Shown here one piece after another: positions 12,801 to 22,629 of a stretch of DNA of 64,000 nt. Location: contig CM035225.1 of the NCBI GenBank assembly GCA_020226215.1, positions 19,479,868 through 19,543,867 of the forward strand. The letters run 5' to 3'. Position 1 is the first letter of the stretch, and each line of letters starts with the position of its first letter. A program made the translations under genes and the position numbers. The notes under the pieces are model-generated. The model made no database searches and was not told the DNA's origin. It saw nothing but the letters and a program-made list of their open reading frames with translations. The stretch is from Sindora glabra (Eukaryota; Streptophyta; Magnoliopsida; Fabales; Fabaceae).

Positions 12801-13120
12801 CACCTAAATGGCTGAAAATCCACCCAGTCATCCATGTCAGCAACTTGAAGCCTTATTATCCAGATGTTGATGATCCAGCTCGTAACCAACCCACCAGGCC
12901 AGAAGTAAACCCCACTAGCAGAAGACAGAAGTGTGTGGAAGAAATTCTAGCCGAACGTGTGGTGACAGTGAGAAGGCGACCCAGAAAGGAATTCTTAGTG
13001 AGATGGAGGGGTTTGGGAGATGAGGAGATCAGCTGGGAGAAGGAAGAAGATTTGTCAGAGTTCAAGCAATAGATTCAAGCCTTTCAAGCAGCAGAGTCTC
13101 TGAGGACGTCGACCAACTGA
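9801..13120 (+). pseudogene. Chromovirus pol (protease, RT, RNase H, integrase, chromodomain)
   Basis: The frame continues from gag. The protease motif DTGA is at 9819-9830. The reverse transcriptase spans about 10380-10950 with catalytic YLDD at 10818-10829. RNase H spans about 11240-11600 (QTDASDFALGG, then KTDNSAV). The integrase zinc-binding part has CLICQ near 11950, and the core has LDFISSLPK and SDRDSRF. A C-terminal chromodomain (about 12930-13065) carries EFLVRWRGL. The frame is broken by TGA 9936, a 1-bp deletion in a C run near 11030, TAG 11198, TAA 11702, TGA 11864, TAA 11894, TAA 12317, TAA 12404, TAA 12701 and probably TAG 13070, with the likely true stop at 13118-13120. Chromodomains guide integration to marked chromatin. 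Confidence 0.92.
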
Positions 13121-13131
13121 GTGGGGGAGAA
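13119..13131 (+). promoter_or_regulatory. Polypurine tract of the chromovirus
   Basis: GAGTGGGGGAGAA immediately precedes the 3' LTR. This is the expected position and composition for the plus-strand primer. Confidence 0.85.
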
Positions 13132-13927
13132 TGTCACAAGTCGGCCTTGCACACCAGTTCACCAAGCAAACAAACTCCGTTTAAGCTATAACTTGGCAGA
13201 TAATTCAAGCATATGATGGAGACCTTGTAGCCCAAATTTGGGGTCATTCCGACTTGTGTACTATTTTTGCTATTTTTCTATGTATTTGCACTTTACATGT
13301 AATTTTGACCAAGGTAACTTGTCCAGTGTGAGTAGGAAAGCACTTGGCTGTGATCCTTGCATTTTTAGCTTTCTATCGGTGTATTTTGGTAGCATTTTTC
13401 CACCCGGAGCTAACCGAAAAGCCCTTATGACAACTCGGAAAAAGTATGTCATCTTAGGCAATTTTGGGTTTTGTTCATAATGCTCTTTAGGGGGGGAGTG
13501 TGAGGTGACCATGGTGGGAACCTTGCACTAGTCTAGGGGATGGAATGTGCGGCTTGTACCTCCCTTGCACATTTCCAATACTGTATGGAGGATTATATGA
13601 ATGAAAGAAGTAGCCCCTCTTCTAAATTACGATGTCCCGAATTTTAGCCGGTTTTAGCCGCATTTGCCCGCATTGCATATTTTGCACTTGAGTGCTTCGT
13701 GGTTGCCTTTGATATGCTTTGTGCTATGTGTTATGCTATCGTTGTCCCTATTTATGTGTGTTTTGGTTGCCTTGATTGTTTATCTTCCGCTGTGCCCTTT
13801 AATTTTGTTGCCGCTCGATATGTTAGCCCACTTGGGTGTTGTAGGTCTAATCTTTGGCTGGCTTGCTTTCAGGTTGTTGATAGTAAGCGCCGCACGGTCT
13901 AGCAAGTGAAGTTGCCAGCCCGTGACA
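13132..13927 (+). repeat. 3' LTR of the chromovirus
   Basis: 796 bp, TGTCACAAGTC...CCCGTGACA, followed by the TSD copy GAAGC at 13928-13932. Confidence 0.97.
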
Positions 13928-14055
13928 GAAGCCTAGGCTTTGTAGGTAATGCCAGTCGTTCCAACCCAAATGGCACTCTCCACATTGAAGCAGTCAGTGG
14001 CATCACAAAGTTCCACGAAATCCATTCTACTGGTTAACCCTTCAGGTACGATAAT
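13928..14055 (-). pseudogene. BIR1-like copy 1: start of kinase exon
   Basis: The minus strand after a CAG (14058-14056, likely 3' splice site) reads IIVPEGLTSRMDFVELCDATD, then VGTTGITYKA. This is colinear with QIPELESLTYKMNFKELCGATD in copy 2 and includes the glycine-loop region. Next to the insertion point an extra base relative to copy 2 puts a TAG right after YKA, so the frame was already, or has since become, broken. The exon resumes at 7672 beyond the chromovirus. Confidence 0.85.
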
Positions 14056-14789
14056 CTGTGGCTGAAAACGAAAATTCCTTATCAGAATTTCCATACAGCA
14101 GTGATAGAAAAAATTTCGTAGTGATCAAATCCGCAGTGGACTAGAACATCTTAGGTTAAGGAGACGAGATGCACCACTTAATTAGAATATTTCCGAGTAA
14201 ATAAACGTGGATAGTTGAAGAAATGTTAAGTCACAAAACATAATATATTTAGGGATGGGAAAAACACAGATATGGGGACTTCACGGAGCAAGGTGCAGGA
14301 CAAGTTTTTGACTCGGAGTAAAGGTAAGGTAAAATTTCCCCATGATGCCTCGATTTGCCACGAAATTATAAATTATTTTTTATCCTTTATATTATGCTTG
14401 AAAATATATATTATTATAAATTCAGTTTTTTAGTAATTTTAAAATTAAAAATATTTATATTAATTATTTTTTTAACTAACATTTATCTTAATTATTTTTT
14501 TAAATTTAAGATTATTTGGACAAATTATGTATGATTTTAAATTAATATTATTACATTATATTCAATATTAAATATTAATTACGTATATATTTAAAATTTA
14601 TCAATTTTTTTATTTTTTTTAATTTTTAAATTTTTTCAAATTTCTACACAAATTACCGGTGTCCTATGAATCACAGAGCATCAATTTGCCCTGTGATTAG
14701 AGACATGGCAGCATACTATCAATTTGTCATTATCCTATCCGATTGGCATCTCTAAATATATTGATCAAAACAAAAGATTTTAATACTGT
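14056..14789. other. Intron of copy 1, AT-rich
   Basis: The segment near 14100-14230 resembles 44470-44560 in the copy 2 intron (both contain GAGATGCACC...TTAGAATA). No coding frame is supported. It lies between the putative splice donor at 15387-15386 and the acceptor at 14058-14056. Confidence 0.6.
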
Positions 14790-15290
14790 GAAATCTTCCG
14801 ACATCACAGATACAACTCTAAATGCCCGACGGACTTGTATTCAACCGATTCAGTCTGCCCAGTTCAACTTGCCTCATATTTACTACCAAATATTTGAGCC
14901 TAGGCGTTAGACCCATGTCCGAACATTCCAATATCGCAACCCATTCGTATTTGCTATCATGCCTAAGACATGATGTTCCCCCTCTACAGACAATGCATTT
15001 TAAGGCGAGAATTTTGCAAGCTCTTTGTTACGTGTATACTCCTCGTTATCTCAAGAATCACAACAAATTTGTTATTTTAAAAAAGGAAAAAGAGTCACAC
15101 CAAATATCTTGCCTAACCTATAAAAAGCCAAAGGTATATTGACTTTAGATCATCTCCATTCTCATATTGATACTTTCTACCATACGGATTTAAGGGTCGG
15201 AGTATACATGGCAGACTCATTCCACCGAGGACTCCTGACAATTCATTTCCTGTGCAGGCTTCCTCAACGGATCCTCTATTTCAACAAGCA
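14790..15290. mobile_element. Candidate LTR-like insertion in the copy 1 intron
   Basis: About 500 bp of more GC-rich DNA breaks the alignment between copy 1 and copy 2 introns: similarity runs up to AATACTGTGAA near 14792 and resumes at TGCTAAAG near 15296. It contains TATAAAAAGCC (15118-15128) and a C/T-rich tail, as in plant gypsy LTRs. I could not fix ends with a matching TSD, so a solo LTR is only a suggestion. An open frame at 14822-15142 has no recognisable motif and is not called. Confidence 0.4.
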
Positions 15291-15387
15291 TCATCTGCTA
15301 AAGTGGTCTTCTTAAACATATTATTCTCCACCATATAAGATTGATATTAAACAACACTTAAAACTAGTATACAAGTTGAGAAGGTAC

Positions 15388-15749
15388 CTCGCCCTTCTGT
15401 AGTAAACTTTGATATAGTTTATGTGGCAAGTCCAGGTGCAGTTTTTGAATCTTCTTTCTCCCCTCCTCCTTCCATTTCCTTCTGATGTAAGAATAATGAG
15501 GACTCACTCGATGAGATTTCTTCCTTCTGACCTTCACTTGTTTCCGGAGTACCAAATACGACACATAAACACCAATGAAAGAAGTTGCTGAAAAGACATA
15601 GCCAGCCTCCGCTAAATGATTGGTGGAACTGAACATCCCAGGGTTCAAAAGGATCCCCGCAAAGTCCCTTGTTATTCAAATAGCTCTCTACATTACAAAC
15701 ATGGACATTGCTGGAAAACGCAGGCACTAGCCCCCGTAAATGATTGTTA
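15388..15749 (-). pseudogene. BIR1-like copy 1: end of LRR domain, transmembrane and juxtamembrane
   Basis: The minus strand reads VPAFSSNVHVCNVESYLNNKGLCGDPFEPW (end of the ectodomain with the LCG capping motif). After a frameshift there is a hydrophobic GYVFSATSFIGVYVSYLVL segment (transmembrane), a basic stop-transfer run (RKQVKVRRKKSHR) and the juxtamembrane sequence KIQKLHLDLPHKLYQ. Exon 1 ends with GAG before a GT donor at 15387-15386. The solo LTR lies at its 5' side. The order and motifs match copy 2. Confidence 0.85.
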
Positions 15750-16206
15750 TGTTGGAATTTTCCATAAAATGAGCTACTATTAATTGATATTTTTTTAATT
15801 TAATAAAATTAATTGATTAAAATTTAATTTAATTATGAGACATGCATGAAGTCTATTTAAAATTGTGATATTAAAGATATAGGCTTAGTACATTTACATA
15901 GATTAGTGTGGTTTGACGGTTGTATAGGCCAAATGCCCAATAAATCTTTTATGGAGAGGATCACTAGGGTTTTATAAATAAGGATTATGGCTAGGTCCTC
16001 TTTTCACTTCTCATATACACAGTTTCTACGCATTGAGAGCCGCTACCAAAGGAGAAAAGTAAAGAGAAAGATCTAGTTGAGAAGAATTCATTAGCTTTCA
16101 CTAAATTCTACTACAATTGCAAATCTATCAGGTAAGTAAATATAAATTTTATATTTATGGTGTTATAATTATTATACATGAGATCCTAAATTTAAAATTT
16201 CTTACA
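15750..16206. mobile_element. Solo LTR inserted in the LRR exon of copy 1
   Basis: 457 bp beginning TGTTGGAATTTTCC and ending AATTTCTTACA, flanked by a perfect 5-bp TSD TGTTA (15745-15749, 16207-16211). Removing it and one TSD copy restores the continuous LRR reading seen in copy 2 at the motif SVANN. It has a TATA-like TTTTATAAATAAGG near 15970 and no internal genes, which is typical after LTR-LTR recombination. A copia origin is plausible from the TGTTGGAA start. Confidence 0.88.
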
Positions 16207-16757
16207 TGTTAGCAACACTAAATTCAATAAGAAGAGTCAGCTTGCCAAGTTGATGTGAAATTTCACCATTGAACTCGTTGTTATTGAGTCCAAGTGTACT
16301 CAAGCGAGTGAGTTTGCCAATAAATGTTGGAATTTCACTAGAGAATTTGTTGTAGGAGAGATCAAGCTTTGAGAGAGAAGGAAGCATAGTAAATATTTGA
16401 GAAGGAATATAACCTGAAAGCTGATTGTATGAGAGATTTAATCTCTCCAATGAGGAGCATTTCTTGATGCCCCTAGGGAACTGACATTTCAACACCTTAC
16501 CACTAAGTTGAATTGAAAATATTAGATCATCATCATGGCCATAGAAAATAACACCATGAAAATGATCACAGATATAACTTTTGACTGGTTTTTAAAATCC
16601 CATGTATGTAATGAATTAGAAGCGTCCTCCAGTGAATCGTTGATGGGCTTCAAGCACAAGATATAACTTTCAACCTCGGCACTCAAGAGACTGAAGAAAG
16701 AATACAATAAGATGTGAACTACAAAGAACTAAACCCTATTCCTACGAAAGCCAATGT
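16207..16757 (-). pseudogene. BIR1-like copy 1: signal peptide and LRR exon
   Basis: The minus strand carries a hydrophobic leader (LLYSFFSLLSAEVES), the LRR N-cap region (CLKPINDSLEDASNSLHTW), and three to four leucine-rich repeats such as LERLNLSYNQLSGYIPSQIF and LSKLDLSYNKFSSEIP. The likely initiator ATG, judged by alignment to copy 2 (ATGGCTTTT), is TTG here (16754-16752). A stop follows within 12 codons and a frameshift lies near 16570. The family is plasma-membrane LRR receptor kinases that act with BAK1 in immunity control. This copy is dead. Confidence 0.85.
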
Positions 16758-17350
16758 TTTTCATTACTATCTAGTACCTAGTTTAGTTGTCGTAGGGAAA
16801 ATCAGCGCAATATAATAACAGTGTCTGCATTGATCAATTTATAATTACAAGTATGATGAAGTCTGGCTCAAATGCTAATCAGAAAAGAAGAAGAGAGAAA
16901 ACACTTTAATCAAATAATGAGTTTTTATTCACTTCTTCATGCCAAACTACAACTTTTGGAAGGTATTTATAGTTGTTTACATGAGTAAATTCATCCTAAC
17001 AATCATAGAAATATCTTCCTATTTTAAATCAATATAAGTGGAGTGAGATATTTTACAATCCCGAAGTTTTTCTAGAAATATCCAACTTTCTACCATAAAC
17101 TAGAGAGTTCTGGGAAAATATCTTCTAGTTCTAGGCTAGATTTTTTTTTGTAGACTTGGACTGGGTTCTCCATTGGAATTTTCCATTCCAAAGTCTTATG
17201 GTTTTTGGATAACCTTTAATAAGTGCCATTGATGGCTGATTGGCTTCGTTGTGGGATTCCAGCCCATAAATAGCTGAAGAAAAATATTAAAGAAAAGTAG
17301 TAGCAGCAGTTGGAGAATAAGAAGCCAAATAAAAATTAATGAGATAGCAA
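16758..17350. other. 5' flank of copy 1, no gene seen
   Basis: The first 100 bases resemble the 5' flank of copy 2 (ATTGATCAATTTATAATT occurs at about 16832 and 45869), so some ancestral promoter DNA is retained. From about 16860 the similarity is lost. No coding frame is supported. Confidence 0.5.
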
Positions 17351-19600
17351 TACTACAGTAAATTAACACTTGTGCCACGGTTAAAATCATGGCACAAGAT
17401 TAAAATTTCTGTGGCTATACTATTTAGCCATGGAAATACTAGTTAAATGGTTTCGTAGCACAAGTAAGTATGGCAAGGAAATTGCCACTAGGAAAAAGAT
17501 CCTGTGGTATAAATGATTTTTTTTACCACGGATTCATTTGTGATTAATAGATTCTTCTTGCCACGTTACACATTCGTGACTAGTAATTCATATTGCCACG
17601 AATAAAATAATTATAAAACTAATATATTTAGTTAAAATAATTTTTATACATCTAAATTAAATAAAATATCTAACCAATTCAATTAGGTGTTATTTTATTA
17701 TTTTATTTATACAACTGTTGAAATCTATTAATACTTTTGACTCATGTCTAGTTATGATAAATTATTGAAATTCTATTTGTCTAAAAATTATAATTGCATT
17801 TATTGGGAATTGAACTTGAATCTCCAAGCTGAGGAATGCCATGCCTTACTATTGCGCTAATTTACTTTTTTAGTATTATAATACAATATATTTTATATAA
17901 AATTTTAATTGATCGATTGACTTTAAAAATAAAACAATACTTATATGACACTAATTATATAATAATAAAATATTACATAAATACATATAATAAAAATACA
18001 CTAATACTAAAATATTTTATGATTTATTTTAAAAAACAATTTTTTATAAACTAAATTCCCATTTATTTTGTTAGTAATTTTGCTTAGATTAAATTTATTC
18101 TTTAAAAATATATTATATCAAATTTATCTCTCATAAATAATTAATTAGTTAATTTTATCCTTTTATTAATATTTTTCATTAATTATTATTATTTGAGTTA
18201 TTACAAAATAAAAGTAAATTTTTTGTATCTTTTAGGTAATTTTTTTATTTTCTAAAATTCTTTCAATAAAGATTGAATTATATGAAATAAATATCCATAC
18301 AAATTATAATTTTGAACTATTATGTATATTTAAATTTTAATTATAAATTAAAATTTAAATTATTATAAATTATTTACTTTTAATTTTCATTAATAATACA
18401 TATTTTGTCATTTACAAATATAAATTAAATCATTCAAACCTTCACAAATTTTTTATATTAATTTCTTCTCTCATAAGTTATTTATATTTAATTTTTATTC
18501 TTCCATTTATTAAGTCAATAACCTATCAATAAAATTATAAATGAATAGACTAAATTAATTAAATTATTATTTAGAAGGAAAGAAATTATTACAAAATATA
18601 TGTAAGAAATGAAATTAATACAATTGGAATTAATAAAGGATGAAAATGAAAATTTATACTATTTTATATATATCATTCCTTCAAATATAATTTGTTTAAA
18701 ATATTTTAATATAATAATTTTATTATTATTAAATTATAAATAATTTTACATAACTATTATTTTCAATTTTTTAATGAAAGTTTTGTTAATATTAAAGTGA
18801 TTAACGTAAAATTTATTATTATATACTTCTACAATAAAACTTGTTATGACTTATCTCATAAATTATATTATTTTTATATAATAAATAATTTTAGTATTTT
18901 CATAATATATATATTCTTTGTTATCACATTTTTTTAGAATAATGTGATGAGATAAATTTTTTTTTATAATATTTTATACTTTGAATGATTTTTTTAATTG
19001 ATATTTCAAAAATTGGATTGAATAATGAATTGAAAAAATTGTTATATACATATGTATTATATATATGTATATGTAAATCTTATTAATTTTTAATTTTAGT
19101 ATGTATAGAATTTAAATTTATTGAATAATTATATCATACAATCTTTAATATATTATAATATTTATTTTATTGAAGTATATTAATTTTATTATATAAATTT
19201 ATTTAATGTAAAGTTAAACAATTATTTATTATTTATAAAAAATCGTTACATTTTAATAAATTAAATTTGGTACATATGTATATAAAAATACTTAAGAGTT
19301 TAACAATTAAATTCTTTCTTACATATCTTAAAGTTTACGGTTCAACTTTTATTTAAATTATTTTAAGAAAAATAATAAAAGTATATAATTATATAATTTA
19401 CAGGTTGTTTTATCTTTTTATATATATTTTATGAATTAACTATTTAAAAATATTAAGTTCTATAGTTTTTTTTTATTTTGATTGATGAGGTTAATCAGTT
19501 GATCAAATAATGAATTAGTTATTTATTAAACATTCATAATATATAAATATTTATATTTTTTATTGTCTACCATATTGCAACATGTTGCACTTATTATAAA

Positions 19601-19660
<60 letters not shown>

Positions 19661-20205
19661 CCAAAAATGATACATTTGACTATGATTTTATTCATAGAAG
19701 TAATTCGTGGCATAAGTAATACTTTATTATAGATAAATTTTTCTGATTTATATGATATAATAAGTGATATTTTGTCACATGAAATATGTATTTGTAATTT
19801 AATTTGTAGCACAAATGATACTTTACCATAAGGAATGTATTCTCATAATTTAATTTATGGTACAACTGATATTTTGCCATGAGTAAAGTTTTTTTATAGC
19901 ACAAGTAATACTTTATCATAGAAATTGTGTTCCTGTAGCTTAATCTTGTGGCACAGTGATATTTTGCCACGGATAAAATTTTTTATTAGCACAAGTAATA
20001 CTTTGCCATGGAAATTGTGTTTCTGTAACTTTGTTCGTGGCACAAGTGATATTTTTTCATAGGTAAAGTTTTCCTGTGATATAAATTTTTTAATTTTTTA
20101 GACATTTGTTTAAATTTTTTTGTTCCCATTGCAAATGGTAAAATTATCACGATTTTTGAATTTCCATGGCATAATTCATGGTATAAGTGTTAATTTGTTG
20201 TAGTG
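17351..20205. mobile_element. Non-autonomous CACTA (En/Spm-type) transposon
   Basis: The right end, read inward, is CACTACAACAAATTAACACTT. The left end is TACTACAGTAAATTAACACTT, so its first base has changed from C to T. The inverted repeat extends with substitutions. A 3-bp TSD CAA flanks it (17348-17350, 20206-20208). Both subterminal regions, about 17370-17600 and 19680-20160, are full of short repeats around GTGGCACAAGTGATATTTTGCCA in both orientations, typical of CACTA transposase-binding arrays. The 2.85-kb interior is AT-rich with no transposase frame, so it depended on a helper. Confidence 0.88.
19606..19656. repeat. (TA)n microsatellite inside the CACTA element
   Basis: About 25 TA units at the inner border of the right subterminal repeat region. 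Confidence 0.95.
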
Positions 20206-20208
20206 CAA

Positions 20209-21147
20209 GTGCTTGGCAATTAAAAGTTGAAAAACTTGTCACACAGCAAAGGCTTTATGCATGGAGCGAGGTGCAACCGACGTGAGAGAAAAATAACAGT
20301 GAGAATCCTTTTTTTTTTTAACTTTTTTAGAATGAATTGTGGATATCATATTGGAAAGAGTGTGATGAAATTATAGTACTCTAAATTAAGAGTATTGGAG
20401 TGATAAAATTGTGAGGATTAGGTTACAAATCCTAGAGAGAATATTAAGTATGAGTAAAATACTATAATATCTCTCATACTAATTTTATCATATCGCAAAT
20501 GTTATTTAGAGTTTGTTCTATTATTTTTCCCACAAATATTAATGAGAGTTTTTCACATTAAATTCTTTATTCTTTTATTATTCTTCTTCTATTTCAATTC
20601 TAATTTTTGGCCACTCATATGTTTACTTTGGTCCCAACATTTATCGATCATTTGTTGTATGAAGTTGCTTTTCATTAAACAAAAGTATTTGATCTGTGGC
20701 AATGGCAGCCAAGTTGTAAACATTTACTATTGTTTTTGTTAGGATTTTAATTTGCATGAAGGAGTACTACTAAAGAAGATTACTCCATTTATTTTCTCAA
20801 AAGGATAATTTTTGTTGAAAAATATCATTTATTTGTATAAGTATAGGAGTAATATATCACTTTAATATCTTAATTTAAAAATTATCATGCCTAGTGATAT
20901 GGTAATGAGGGAAAATAATTTCCTTTTTAAAATAAAGGATATCATTTTTCACTCAACAAATAAAATATTTTATATCATCTTAACATTAAATATAACTATA
21001 TTTTTTTAACAAAAATATTTTTTTTAAATAAACAAATCTTAATTTTTTTTAATTTTTTGAGAAAGGAGAAGATTTGCTCAACAAATGTGTTCAAAGAGTA
21101 CTACAATCACTTTTGGTTATTTCTTACAAACCTCCCATTGGAATGAT
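20209..21147. other. Intergenic DNA, no gene seen
   Basis: Contains a T run near 20308 and a region at 20330-20560 that resembles a worn LTR (TGTGGATATCATATTGG..., then CTCTCATACT) but has no partner copy here. The ORF at 20542-20742 is low-complexity and not supported. Confidence 0.4.
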
Positions 21148-21155
21148 TTGTTATT

Positions 21156-22621
21156 AACAAGGCCGTATCTAGACAATTTGGGGCCTTAGGCAAAATTATT
21201 AAAGGGGCTTAGTATAATATGAATTATCAAATTTTCATATTATTCTTCTTGCTTTTTAAGTTGTAAATCACTTATCAAAATTTTATAATTAAGTAATTTC
21301 AATATTTCACTCTTAATAGATAATATGGCTAATCCATTTAATTTATCCTATAATATATTTGATCTCAGATAGGATTTAAATAATTTTAATTTTAAAAAAT
21401 TTCTTTTAGTAGTAGTAATCGTTATGGTTATTGTCAATAATATTTTATAAGCAATGCATACATTTGGAAACAAATCTAATATTTTAATATACTTAAATAC
21501 TTCTATTTGAGTATTAATTTCTTCTATTAATATTTCTCTCAATACCTTCAATTTTAAAAATAAGTCAAGACCATCAATATTAGAATGTTTACTAAAACTT
21601 AAAATTTTTTCAAGATTAATACAATATTTTTGCAATTAATCCTCATCAAAAGTTTTAAATATTAGAATCTTCTACTTGTTCTTGATTGGAATTAGGACTA
21701 TCAATATTTTCAACATCATCTACTAGTAATTGTTCTATCATTTTTTCATCAATTGAACTAATTGTTATATCTCTTTTATGAATAGTGACAAATTTATTAA
21801 GAGCATCACGTTAAGATTGAATTAACTTTTTAACTTTTTTTTCTTCAATTTTTTAAAGTCAGATTCATACTTTTTATTTGACATCTTCTATTGCTACAAA
21901 GTATAAAAATAAAATAAAATAAAATAATAAAAATAATAAAAATATAAATAAAATAAATGTGCAAAGTAAATAAAAAAATAATAAAATGATAGAACCCAGA
22001 AACTTGGAAACAAAGAGAATTGCATGTTATTCTATATACTACAACAATTTGATATCGATTTACTTTAAAAATTTACTTTAAAAGAGTATGAAGATGAGAG
22101 TAAGAAGAGAGAACAAAATATAAGAGTTAAAAAAATTTGAGGAGAAAATATTGAAAATTTGTGGTATATATAGTTAAAAAAATGACTGTTATAAATTATA
22201 ATATTGAAAATTGTTAATTAGAAATAATGTGTAAACACAATATTATTGTTGGATTACTAACATAAAACTCCTTAATAACATATTTAAATTTGTAATTAAT
22301 TAGAAAATAATCCCAAAGAGAGTAATTATCCCTGGATTACTAACATTTAACTAATTTTTTATAATTATTAGTCATTTATTTTGTATAGTCATACAAAAAA
22401 CTTGCAACTAATAGTGGAATAAAATAATAATTATTCCCCAATTAGTTGCAAATTGTATAGTTAATGGTAATAACTATACAAATAATCATAAAAAGAATAA
22501 TTACTGTTAGATTTGAAGTACAACTAATTGACTAATGACTATACAAGATAAAAAAAATTATCTAGGAAAAATTGGGAGCTTAAAGCAAGTGCCTTATTTG
22601 CCTACCTAAAAACATGGCCTA
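21156..22621 (-). mobile_element. Internally deleted hAT transposon
   Basis: The ends carry weak inverted similarity (AGGCCGTATCTAG on the left; AGGCCATGTTTTTAG from the right) and imperfect 8-bp flanks TTGTTATT (21148-21155) and TTGTTATA (22622-22629), as expected for hAT. Inside, on the minus strand, only the beginning and end of a zinc-finger-MYM-type hAT transposase remain. Boundaries are approximate to a few bases. Confidence 0.7.
21200..21887 (-). pseudogene. hAT transposase remnant (N-terminus fused to C-terminal dimerisation region)
   Basis: Near 21887 the minus strand starts MSNKKYESDFKKLKKKK, the usual start of plant MYM-type hAT transposases. It then runs in broken frames to 21635-21348, which holds the conserved C-terminal dimerisation block: DGLDLFLKLKVLREIL, then CIAYKILLTI and KLKLFKSYLRS. 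In active relatives more than 500 residues with the catalytic core and zinc finger separate these parts; here they are gone. The second half of the CIAYRILLTIPV...ERSFSKLK motif is degraded (ITITITTTKRNF). It encodes no working enzyme. Confidence 0.75.
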
Positions 22622-22629
22622 TTGTTATA

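Larger units (their letters stand above)
7673..13927 (+). mobile_element. Ty3/gypsy chromovirus (complete, inactivated)
   Basis: A 6.26-kb element with LTRs of 797 bp (7673-8469) and 796 bp (13132-13927), both TG...CA. It has an initiator-Met-tRNA primer site just inside the 5' LTR, a purine tract before the 3' LTR and a perfect TSD GAAGC (7668-7672, 13928-13932). The internal order is gag, protease, RT, RNase H, integrase, chromodomain. The C-terminal chromodomain places it among plant chromoviruses; a Galadriel-like clade is possible from the gag style, but this is a guess. About 15-20 LTR differences are visible by eye (about 2%). It interrupts kinase exon 2 of copy 1. Eleven in-frame stops and one frameshift kill the polyprotein. 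Confidence 0.95.

Noticed and set aside
14822..15142. 106-codon plus-strand frame in the copy 1 intron
   Set aside because: It lies in an LTR-like insert with a TATA box; the translation has no recognisable domain.
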